DNA of 6,608 nucleotides from Candidatus Kuenenia stuttgartensis (GTDB lineage: Bacteria > Planctomycetota > UBA1135 > UBA2386), in contig CAMAUH010000246.1 of the NCBI GenBank assembly GCA_945861365.1, positions 1 through 6,608 on the forward strand, given 5' to 3'. The notes under the pieces are model-generated. The model was not told the DNA's origin, did not search any database, and was given only the letters and a program-made list of their open reading frames with translations. This document shows, one piece after another, positions 1-6,604 of the stretch; position 1 is the stretch's first letter; every line of letters begins with the position of its first letter. The position numbers and the translations under genes were made by a program.

Positions 1-66
1 GTCGAGACGCGCAGCAACAACACGCCCGAGCTGAACTTCGTCTTCGGCGTGCGCAAGAAGACCTGA
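1..66 (+). CDS. 3' end of an unidentified gene (partial)
   Basis: Frame 1 is open from the window edge to a TGA at 64-66 and gives 21 residues. They end in a short stretch of alternating hydrophobic residues (LNFVFGV) followed by a basic tail (RKKT). The alternation would suit a final beta strand, but this is too little to name a family. Codon third positions are mostly G or C, like the neighbouring genes, which supports a real coding end. It lies 41 bases upstream of purC on the same strand. No terminator-like hairpin with a T run is visible in the gap, so read-through into purC is possible. Confidence 0.55.
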   Translation, partial: VETRSNNTPELNFVFGVRKKT

Positions 67-107
67 ACCGCGCCGTCGCGCGCTTCCCTGGCCTGCGCCG
101 AATCGAC

Positions 108-998
108 ATGATCGGCGGCGTGAACGCACCGGTTCTCAGCATCGACCTGCCGTTCGGCAAGCGTCTCGGTCGCGGCAAGGTCCGCGAGATCTTCGAACAC
201 CATGGGGACCTGCTGCTGGTCGCCAGCGATCGCGTCAGCGCCTTCGACGTGGTCATGCACGAGGGCATCCCCGACAAGGGGCGCGTGCTGACGGAGACCT
301 CGGCGTTCTGGTTCAAGTTGCTCGCCGACGTCGTTCCCAACCACCTGCTGTCGACCGATGTCGACAGCTGGGACGACATCCCGGCGGCCAGCAAGCCGCT
401 GCTGCGCGGGCGCACGCTGCGGTGCAAGAAGTGCCAGCCATTGCCGGTCGAGTGGGTCGTGCGCGGTTACCTGACCGGCTCGGGCTGGAGCGACTACCAG
501 CGTGATGGGGTCGTGAGCGGCATCAAGCTGCCGGCTGGATTGCTGCACGCGAGCCAGCTCGAACCGCCGATCCTGACGCCATCGACGAAGGCCGCCAGCG
601 GCCACGACGAGCCGATCTCGTTCGCGCGCGTCGTCGAACTGGTCGGCGACAAGGTCGCCCACGCCGCGCGCGATGCCGCCCTCAACCTGTATCGCAAGGG
701 CCGCGACTACGCCGCCCAGCGCGGCATCGTCATCGCGGACACCAAGTTCGAGTTCGGCTTGCGCGATGGCCAGCTGCTGCTGATCGACGAGTGCCTGACG
801 CCGGACTCGAGCCGCTTCTGGCCGGCGAACGAAGTGCGTCCGGGTGGCACGCCGACCTCGTTCGACAAGCAGTACCTGCGCAACTGGCTGCTCTCGACCG
901 GCTGGAACAAGACTCCCCCGCCGCCGACGCTGCCGACCGAAGTCGTCGACAAGACGCGCGCCACCTACCTCGAGATCCAGCGTCGCCTCGGCGCCTGA
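108..998 (+). CDS. purC: Phosphoribosylaminoimidazole-succinocarboxamide synthase (SAICAR synthetase)
   Basis: This cytoplasmic enzyme of de novo purine synthesis joins CAIR and L-aspartate, using ATP, to make SAICAR. The 296-residue protein carries the family signature motifs in order: GKVREIF at 23-29 (nucleotide-binding loop region), SDRVSAFDV at 40-48, VRGYLTGSGW at 118-127, TPSTK at 157-161, DTKFEFG at 211-217 and TPDSSRFW at 231-238. Its length suits the roughly 300-residue form of PurC rather than the shorter 235-240-residue form. The ATG at 108 is the only ATG that gives a full N-terminus. It has no clear Shine-Dalgarno sequence, and the frame upstream offers only a CTG codon. The gene runs into mtnA after an 11-base gap, so the two are probably co-transcribed. 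No promoter or PurR-type operator is obvious in the short upstream gap, so the main promoter may lie before the window. Confidence 0.97.
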   Translation: MIGGVNAPVLSIDLPFGKRLGRGKVREIFEHHGDLLLVASDRVSAFDVVMHEGIPDKGRVLTETSAFWFKLLADVVPNHLLSTDVDSWDDIPAASKPLLRGRTLRCKKCQPLPVEWVVRGYLTGSGWSDYQRDGVVSGIKLPAGLLHASQLEPPILTPSTKAASGHDEPISFARVVELVGDKVAHAARDAALNLYRKGRDYAAQRGIVIADTKFEFGLRDGQLLLIDECLTPDSSRFWPANEVRPGGTPTSFDKQYLRNWLLSTGWNKTPPPPTLPTEVVDKTRATYLEIQRRLGA

Positions 999-1009
999 CC
1001 GGTATCGCG

Positions 1010-2062
<1,053 letters not shown>

Positions 2063-2070
2063 GGTGGCCC

Positions 2071-2337
2071 ATGGCCACCACGACCAAGAAGAAGCCGCGC
2101 AGCAAGCAAGCCCCGGTCGCCGCACCGGCGAAGCGCCGCGCCCCCGCGCGCCAGAAACCGGTCCTCGAGGACGTGGACGAACCGGAGCGTTCGTCACCGG
2201 CGATGGCGGAGGTCGACGCCGAAGCGCTGGAGTTCATCGCCGCGATCGATCGCTTCAAGAAGGAGCACGGCCGCCCGTTCCCCAGCTGGAGCGAGGTGTT
2301 GCTGATCGTGCGCCAGCTCGGCTACCGCCGCCCCTGA
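2071..2337 (+). CDS. Small hypothetical protein with basic tail and helical C-terminal module
   Basis: The 88-residue product is not a family I can name. Residues 1-30 are rich in Lys, Arg, Pro and Ala (KKKPRSK at 6-12, KRRAPARQK at 21-29), a disordered-looking tail of the kind that can bind nucleic acid. An acidic linker (about 31-52) follows. The C-terminal part (52-88) looks folded, with a helix (EALEFIAAIDRFKKEHG), a PFPSWSEV turn and second helix, and an LGYRR end. This pattern recalls helices 1 and 2 of the LexA-type helix-turn-helix, which also has a Gly-Pro-Pro turn and an LGF ending, but the protein stops where the recognition helix would begin. The gene starts 8 bases after mtnA and is probably co-transcribed with it. 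GC-rich third positions match the neighbours. The function is unknown; DNA or RNA binding is inference. Confidence 0.8.
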   Translation: MATTTKKKPRSKQAPVAAPAKRRAPARQKPVLEDVDEPERSSPAMAEVDAEALEFIAAIDRFKKEHGRPFPSWSEVLLIVRQLGYRRP

Positions 2338-2347
2338 CCGGCCGGCG

Positions 2348-3190
2348 CTAGCTGAGCAGCCCCGCAGCGATCGCGGTGGCCAGCAAGGCGCCGCCGACGA
2401 TGCGGTACCACGCGAACGGCGCGAACGTACTGCGCCGCAGGAAGGCGACGAAGGGTCGCACCACCACCAGCGCGCTGAGGAAGGCCACTACCGTGCCCAC
2501 CAGGAACGGCAGCAGCGCATCGCCAGCCAACGCCTCGCGATGCTTGGCCAGCTTGTAGAGCGAGGCTCCGTACAGGATCGGCAGGCCGACGAGGAACGAG
2601 AACTCCGCCGCGGCCGTGCGCGACAGCCCGAGCAGCAGTGCCCCGCCGATCGTCGCGGCCGAACGGCTGGTGCCGGGGATCAGTGCCAGGCACTGGAACA
2701 GGCCGACCAGCACGGCGGTGCGATAGCTCATGCCGCTCAGTTCGACCGGCGCGGAACGACTGCCGCGCTGCCATCGCTCGAGCCACAGCAACAGCACGCC
2801 ACCGACCACCATGGTCGACGCGACGACGCCGGTCGAGAACAGGTGCGCATCGATCCAATCGTCGGCAAGGAGGCCGAGCAGCGCCGCGGGGAACGCCGCC
2901 AGCACGATCTGCCACAGCAGGTTCGGCTGCGCCCGGCGCGGCTGCATCACGGTGCCCAGCGCCTCGACCAGGCGCTGCCAGTAGAGCACCAGGATCGCGG
3001 TGATGGCCCCCATCTGGATGCCGATGGCGAAGACGTTGCTGTCCTGGCCTTCCTGCAAGCCGAGCAGGCGCTGGGCGATGATCAGGTGGCCCGTGCTCGA
3101 CACTGGCAGGAACTCGGTCAGTCCCTCGACGATGCCGAGCACGATCGCGTCGATCAGGCCGACGCCGCCACCACCGCCCGCTCCGATCAC
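2348..3190 (-). CDS. uppP: Undecaprenyl-diphosphatase (UppP/BacA family)
   Basis: This integral inner-membrane enzyme removes a phosphate from undecaprenyl pyrophosphate, regenerating the lipid carrier for peptidoglycan and other envelope polymers. Overexpression of family members gives bacitracin resistance. The 280-residue product has the two signature motifs: EGLTEFLPVSSTGH at 22-35, with the acidic and SSTGH residues, and PGTSRS at 172-177, with Arg176 matching the essential arginine of the E. coli enzyme. Most of the rest is hydrophobic helix, including 122-137, 159-171, 226-245 and the C-terminal 260-279. No ATG suits the N-terminus. The GTG at 3190 overlaps the ald stop as GTGA and is the best start, adding a short glycine run (residues 5-9) before the normal LIDAIVLGIVEG start. 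A non-standard start nearer LID is the alternative. The frame also continues far into ald, but that extension is a shadow. The gene ends 10 bases from the convergent 88-residue gene. Confidence 0.93.
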   Translation of the reverse strand: MIGAGGGGGVGLIDAIVLGIVEGLTEFLPVSSTGHLIIAQRLLGLQEGQDSNVFAIGIQMGAITAILVLYWQRLVEALGTVMQPRRAQPNLLWQIVLAAFPAALLGLLADDWIDAHLFSTGVVASTMVVGGVLLLWLERWQRGSRSAPVELSGMSYRTAVLVGLFQCLALIPGTSRSAATIGGALLLGLSRTAAAEFSFLVGLPILYGASLYKLAKHREALAGDALLPFLVGTVVAFLSALVVVRPFVAFLRRSTFAPFAWYRIVGGALLATAIAAGLLS

Positions 3191-4293
3191 AGCACCGAGG
3201 CCGGTGCGCGGTAGGTCATGCCGAACGCTTCGGCGACGCCCTGGTGCGTGCAGTGGCCGGCGAGCACGTTCGCCGCGGTGCCGAGCACCGGATCCTTGGC
3301 CGCCGCCGCCGCACCCATGCCGGCGAGCTTCTTCGCCCACGGGCCGGTCGCGTTGGTCAGGCCGAACGTCGACGTGCGCGGCACGGCGCCGGGCATGTTG
3401 GCGACGCAGTAGTGCATGACGCCATCGACGACGTAGGTCGGGTCGGCGTGCGTGGTCGGCTTGCACGTCTCGATGCAGCCACCCTGGTCGACCGCGACGT
3501 CGACGATGACCGAACCTTCCTTCATCGTCTTCAGGTCCTCGCGGCGGATCAGCCGCGGCGCGCGCGCGCCCTGCACCAGCACGGCGCCGATGACGAGGTC
3601 GGCGTGCAGGATCTGCTCGCGGATCGTGATCGGCGAGCTGTGCAGCAGCGTCACGTTGGCAGGCATCACGTCGCTGAGGTAGCGCAGGCGATCGAGGTCG
3701 ATGTCGAGCAGGCGAACGTCGGCGCCGAGGCCGGCCGCCATCTTCGCCGCGTTGGTGCCGACCACGCCACCGCCGAGGATGACCACGTTCGCCGGTTCGA
3801 CACCCGGCACGCCGCCGAGCAGGATGCCGCGGCCGCCGTAGTGCTTCTCGAGGCAGACCGCACCGACCTGCACCGACATGCGGCCGGCGACTTCGCTCAT
3901 CGGCGTCAACAGCGGCAGCGAGCCGCGGTGGATCAGCGTCTCGTAGGCGAAGCAGTTCGCACCCGACTTCAGCATCGCGTCGGTCAGCTCACGCGCCGCG
4001 GCGAAGTGGAAGTACGTGAACAGCAGCTGGCCCTTCTTGATCAGCGGGTACTCGGCCGGCAGCGGCTCCTTGACCTTCACGATCATGTCGGCCTGGCCAT
4101 AGACCTCGGCCGCCGAGGCGACCATCTTGGCGCCGACCTTGACGTAGGCTTCGTCCGTGACGCCAGCGCCGAGGCCGGCGGTGTTCTGGACGAGCACCGT
4201 GTGGCCGGCGCCGACGAGGTCGAGCACCATCGCCGGGACGGCTCCGACGCGGTTCTCTTGGGCTTTGATCTCCTTGGGGACACCGATGATCAT
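3187..4293 (-). CDS. ald: Alanine dehydrogenase (NAD-dependent)
   Basis: Ald catalyses the reversible oxidative deamination of L-alanine to pyruvate and ammonium with NAD. It acts in the cytoplasm, usually as a hexamer, for alanine use as a nitrogen or carbon source, or for alanine synthesis under reducing conditions. The 368-residue product has the normal family length and starts with the typical MIIGVPKEIK. Substrate and catalytic residues seen are Arg15 (ENRVG), Lys75 (VKVKEP), His96 (YFHFA) and Asp269 (VAVDQGG). The Rossmann dinucleotide loop is GGGVVG at 174-179, with Asp197 at the end of the following strand, as expected for NAD rather than NADP. NMPGAVPRTST and the C-terminal region are also intact. 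It could be confused with the alanine dehydrogenase/transhydrogenase alpha subunit, but length and motifs favour Ald. The stop overlaps the uppP start by 4 bases. An 89-base gap separates it from the upstream coiled-coil gene, so it may have its own promoter. Confidence 0.96.
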   Translation of the reverse strand: MIIGVPKEIKAQENRVGAVPAMVLDLVGAGHTVLVQNTAGLGAGVTDEAYVKVGAKMVASAAEVYGQADMIVKVKEPLPAEYPLIKKGQLLFTYFHFAAARELTDAMLKSGANCFAYETLIHRGSLPLLTPMSEVAGRMSVQVGAVCLEKHYGGRGILLGGVPGVEPANVVILGGGVVGTNAAKMAAGLGADVRLLDIDLDRLRYLSDVMPANVTLLHSSPITIREQILHADLVIGAVLVQGARAPRLIRREDLKTMKEGSVIVDVAVDQGGCIETCKPTTHADPTYVVDGVMHYCVANMPGAVPRTSTFGLTNATGPWAKKLAGMGAAAAAKDPVLGTAANVLAGHCTHQGVAEAFGMTYRAPASVL

Positions 4294-4331
4294 GGCTGGC
4301 TCGTTGCGTGTTGCTGCGAAAAGGGGCCGGC

Positions 4332-4337
4332 AAGATA
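4332..4337 (-). promoter_or_regulatory. Weak candidate -10 element ahead of ald
   Basis: On the minus strand the 89-base gap before ald contains TATCTT, four of six matches to the sigma-70 -10 consensus, about 38 bases before the ATG. No convincing -35 element lies 16-18 bases upstream of it. I list it only because this gap is the one place in the leftward block with room for a second promoter. Confidence 0.2.
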
Positions 4338-4382
4338 GCGAGCCCGTGCTTCCGTCGCGAGCGCGGAGTGGCTGGCCGCGGC

Positions 4383-5606
4383 TCAGGCGACAGCGTCGCG
4401 CAGGCGCTGCTCGAGCTGGCTGCGTTCGCCAGGGGGCAGGCCAGGCATGGGCACGAACGAGACTTCCAGCGTGCTGCCGAGCGGGGTCAGCTTCGGCTCC
4501 GGGCGGCGCAGCACCCGCGGATCGGCGGCCAGGATGCGCAGCAGTTCCGCCGAAGCGGCGAGCAGGTCGCGTGGGCGAAATCGGCAGGTCACCGACGCCG
4601 GCATTTCGTAGCGTGGTCCGGCCGCCGACGGCGCTGGCGGTGCCGTCGGCGTCATCCGCGTTGGCGCGGCGGGCACCGACTCGGCAATCGGGCCGGCCTT
4701 GACGAACGGAACGGGCTCGTCATCGAGCACGAACAGATCGTCGATCTCGCCCCCGGTCACCTGCTCGTCTTGCAGCGCCGGTTCCGTCGTCGCGACCGGC
4801 TGCCCCGGCGTGGCCGCCGCGCGCAAACGCCCCACCACCTCGCCGAGCAACGCTGCGGCTTCCCACAGATCCTGGGTCGCCGGTTCTGGCTCCGCCGCTG
4901 CTCCATGGGCAGCGCGGCTGCTGGCCGCACGGTGACCACCCGCCGCCGCGCGCCAGCACAACACCGAAACGCCGGTGGCGCCGAGTGCCAGCAGCGACCA
5001 CAGCCATGGCGACAGCGCAGCCTTGCGCGGCTCGGCGGATACGACGCCACCGGCCGGGCCAGCAGCTTCCTTCGGTGCCGTCACCGGTTCAGGCAGCGGC
5101 GTCGAAGCCGGCTGGCTATCGCGTCCAGCGCCACCTGCAGCGCTCGGCTTCAGCCCCTCCATCTGCTTCAGGAACGCCTCGAGCCGATCGGTCGTCCGAT
5201 CGAGTGCACCCTGCAGCAGGGCCTCGACTTCGCGGTGCCGTTCACCTTGTTGCTGCAGCGCGGCTTCCAGCTGCTGCAACCGGGCCGCCAACGCCTTGCC
5301 CTGTTCCGCGTGCGAACCCGCAGTCGAGTCGACCAGCAGTTGCGACCAGCGCTGCATCTCCTGCGTCAACGCCAACTGCTTGCCCTGCAGCTCCCGCTGC
5401 GAACTGGCCAGTCCGTCGAGCACTTCGCGCAGCGGCGCCATCGCCGCACCTACGGCCTGGTGGTCGATCGCCGCCGGCGATTGCGTGCGCAGCTGCAGGC
5501 GCAACGCGCGCAGTTCGCTGGCGAGTTCCACGTTGCCCTCATCGCGCGCACAGCTGGCCGCCAAAGCGAGCGAGCAACCCCACAGCAGCGCGCGCAGCAA
5601 CCCCAT
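4383..5606 (-). CDS. Putative exported coiled-coil membrane protein, function unknown
   Basis: I do not recognise this 407-residue protein as a named family. Its parts in order are: a signal-peptide-like start (residues 1-18) ending in LAASC, a possible lipobox with Cys19; a long Gln/Glu/Leu-rich helical stretch, likely coiled coil (about 26-42 and 56-150); a Pro/Ala/Gly linker (154-199); a membrane segment (about 200-218, WLWSLLALGATGVSVLCW); a second low-complexity, partly acidic region (220-334, with IDDLFVLDDE at 288-297); and a compact C-terminal domain (335-407). The last domain has a strand-helix-strand-helix look with LAADPRVLRRPEP at 359-371, resembling the C-terminal alpha/beta domain of MscS-family channels. 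The predicted layout is a periplasmic coiled coil and a cytoplasmic C-terminus. The ATG at 5606 is supported by an excellent ribosome binding site and TGATG coupling to the upstream gene; the open frame further upstream lies inside that gene. Confidence 0.8.
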   Translation of the reverse strand: MGLLRALLWGCSLALAASCARDEGNVELASELRALRLQLRTQSPAAIDHQAVGAAMAPLREVLDGLASSQRELQGKQLALTQEMQRWSQLLVDSTAGSHAEQGKALAARLQQLEAALQQQGERHREVEALLQGALDRTTDRLEAFLKQMEGLKPSAAGGAGRDSQPASTPLPEPVTAPKEAAGPAGGVVSAEPRKAALSPWLWSLLALGATGVSVLCWRAAAGGHRAASSRAAHGAAAEPEPATQDLWEAAALLGEVVGRLRAAATPGQPVATTEPALQDEQVTGGEIDDLFVLDDEPVPFVKAGPIAESVPAAPTRMTPTAPPAPSAAGPRYEMPASVTCRFRPRDLLAASAELLRILAADPRVLRRPEPKLTPLGSTLEVSFVPMPGLPPGERSQLEQRLRDAVA

Positions 5607-6253
5607 CACACGGCCCTCGCGACGGCGGCGAAGCGCACCACGGCGGTGAAGCGATCCCCGGTCCACTGCAGGCGACGCGGCCTGGCCACGATGCTGCCGC
5701 GCAACTCGTGCAGATCCGCGTCGCGCAACTGCAGCGGCAGGAACGCTGGCGACAGCACTCCTGGGCTCACGTTGTGCAACCACATCGGCACCACGACCCG
5801 CGGCTCGCCCGAACGCATCGGAAAGCGCACATGCCACGGGGAGCTGACGCGGAACGAGTGGCCGTTGGCTTCATCCCATTCGGCGGCGAGCTCGCGGCTC
5901 GGCAGTTCGATCAGCGTGTGCGCTTCGCCGGAGCGGCCGCGGAACACCAACGTCGGCACCAACGGCACCTGCACGTAACCACGCAGTCGGCCGCGCGGCG
6001 CGATCGTCAGCACGTCCCGCGTGACCACGCACAACGGCAACCGCGGCAAGCAGAGTTGCAGCACGAGCTCGCCATCCCCAGGCAGTCCCAACGCATGACG
6101 GCGGGCCTCGCGCCCATCGGACCACAACAGCGAGAAGCCCCCACGCACGTGCTCGAGCACCAGTTCACTGCTGCCGACGCGAACCCGCGCGTTGCTGCCG
6201 CGGGCTGGCAATGGCAGCAGGGTCTGCAGCGGGAGCGTCGGCGAAGGTTCCAT
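5606..6253 (-). CDS. Conserved-looking beta-rich protein, function unknown (possibly DUF432-like)
   Basis: The 215-residue product is not one I can name with confidence. It has no signal peptide or membrane segment. Most of it alternates short hydrophobic strands with turns, for example ELVLEHV (30-36), ELVLQLCLPRLPLCVVT (62-78), YVQVPLVPTLVF (93-104) and RVVVPMWLHNV (152-162), suggesting a cytoplasmic beta-sandwich. The middle, where a proline-framed strand pair leads into a WDEANGHSFR stretch (126-135), faintly recalls the uncharacterised DUF432 family; this is pattern memory, not a match. The ATG at 6253 is chosen although its ribosome binding site is weak. A frame extension to an ATG at 6406 would add 51 residues of unconvincing sequence and would overlap the likely tRNA promoter. 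The stop overlaps the next gene's ATG as TGATG, so the two are made together. Confidence 0.75.
   Translation of the reverse strand: MEPSPTLPLQTLLPLPARGSNARVRVGSSELVLEHVRGGFSLLWSDGREARRHALGLPGDGELVLQLCLPRLPLCVVTRDVLTIAPRGRLRGYVQVPLVPTLVFRGRSGEAHTLIELPSRELAAEWDEANGHSFRVSSPWHVRFPMRSGEPRVVVPMWLHNVSPGVLSPAFLPLQLRDADLHELRGSIVARPRRLQWTGDRFTAVVRFAAVARAV
5614..5618 (-). promoter_or_regulatory. Ribosome binding site for the coiled-coil gene
   Basis: GAGGG on the minus strand lies 7 bases before the ATG at 5606, inside the end of the upstream reading frame. It is the strongest ribosome binding site in the leftward block. It fixes the start of the coiled-coil gene and indicates efficient translation in addition to TGATG coupling. 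Confidence 0.75.
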
Positions 6254-6381
6254 GAGCGCGCAGAAACGTAGCTCGGCGGCAGCGCAACCGGGAGCCACCA
6301 CGCGACCACACCGTGCGATTGCTCGGCGCATGAGCGATGGCAACGGGTGCGTGCGTGAGGCAAGTAGCGTGAAGGAAACTC

Positions 6382-6409
6382 TTGCTTCTGGTGCGGACGT
6401 CGGCATGAT
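6382..6409 (+). promoter_or_regulatory. Candidate sigma-70 promoter for tRNA-Val
   Basis: A -35-like TTGCTT (6382-6387) and a -10-like CATGAT (6404-6409, four of six consensus bases) are 16 bases apart. They are followed by a C-rich discriminator running up to the tRNA, the pattern typical of stable-RNA promoters under stringent control. Transcription would start about 9 bases before the mature tRNA end. The rest of 6254-6424 is less GC-rich than the genes; I see no gene in it and no clear minus-strand promoter for the leftward block. Confidence 0.35.
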
Positions 6410-6424
6410 CCTCGCCCTCGACCC

Positions 6425-6501
6425 GGGCGTTTAGCTCAGTTGGCTAGAGCATCAGCTCGACAAGCTGAGGGTCGCAGGTTCGACTCCTGCAACGCCCACC
6501 A
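6425..6501 (+). tRNA. tRNA-Val (anticodon GAC)
   Basis: A full cloverleaf can be drawn. The 7-base acceptor arms GGGCGTT (6425-6431) and AACGCCC (6491-6497) pair perfectly. The D stem is GCTC/GAGC (6434-6437 with 6447-6450). The anticodon stem TCAGC/GCTGA encloses the loop TCGACAA, giving anticodon GAC at 6459-6461. The T stem GCAGG/CCTGC encloses TTCGACT. The discriminator A at 6498 is followed by an encoded CCA (6499-6501). The anticodon reads GUC and GUU valine codons. The gene stands alone and is divergent from the leftward block. In Pseudomonas aeruginosa, as I recall, a tRNA-Val gene lies directly before thrS, which fits the possible thrS start at 6605. Confidence 0.97.
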
Positions 6502-6604
6502 CTTAAAGACCGGACGAGCCGCAAGTTGCGGCAACCCGCGCCGACCGGCCCGGAGCAGTTCCTAGCAGATCGTGGTAGTCCGCTACCACGCAGGAGCTCG
6601 ACTC
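6502..6604 (+). promoter_or_regulatory. Leader region between tRNA-Val and the next gene
   Basis: These 103 bases hold no gene. They contain two perfect hairpins: a small one at 6518-6532 (GCCGCA, loop AGT, TGCGGC) and a stronger one at 6571-6590. A strong AGGAG ribosome binding site (6592-6596) lies 8 bases before an ATG at 6605. Neither hairpin is followed by a T run, so neither is a classical terminator, and the tRNA transcript could continue into the next gene. If that gene is thrS, the leader would be the place for translational autoregulation by threonyl-tRNA synthetase, as in E. coli, but no tRNA-Thr-like anticodon loop is obvious. Confidence 0.5.
6571..6590 (+). repeat. Perfect 8-base inverted repeat next to a ribosome binding site
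   Basis: CGTGGTAG (6571-6578) and CTACCACG (6583-6590) are exact reverse complements around the loop TCCG. In RNA this makes an 8-bp stem closed by a UNCG-type tetraloop, a class known for high stability. It ends 1 base before the AGGAG motif at 6592-6596, so folding or protein binding here could affect ribosome access. As DNA, the same palindrome could be an operator. Confidence 0.7.

Noticed and set aside
791..1009. Upstream extension of mtnA to an ATG at 791
   Set aside because: It would overlap over 200 bases of purC in another frame, and the added residues do not resemble an MtnA N-terminus. The ATG at 1010 gives the normal family length.
3191..3466. N-terminal extension of uppP into ald
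   Set aside because: The added 92 residues are read out of frame through ald and have no membrane or UppP features.
3244..4338. Rightward open frame of 364 codons opposite ald
   Set aside because: It is the antisense shadow of ald, composed mainly of Arg, His, Asp, Gly and Ala.
5607..5837. Earlier start for the coiled-coil gene at 5837
   Set aside because: The extra 77 residues are Arg/Ala-rich, lie inside the upstream gene in another frame, and would bury the signal-like start. The ATG at 5606 has GAGGG at ideal spacing.
4308..5978. Rightward open frame of 556 codons opposite the coiled-coil gene
   Set aside because: Its Arg/Gln/Ala/His-rich composition is typical of a high-GC shadow. The opposite strand has a signal-like start, coiled coil, membrane segment and ribosome binding site.
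4985..6271. Rightward open frame of 428 codons opposite both unknown genes
   Set aside because: It spans two well-formed leftward genes, is rich in Pro/Ala/Arg/His, and shows no domain or ribosome binding site.
6254..6406. Earlier start for the beta-rich gene at 6406
   Set aside because: The added 51 residues look non-coding and the start codon lies within the candidate tRNA promoter. A GAGG near 6406 keeps a small chance that it is used.
6252..6434. Rightward small open frame running into tRNA-Val
   Set aside because: It ends inside the tRNA, has no ribosome binding site and lacks the GC-rich third positions of real genes here.
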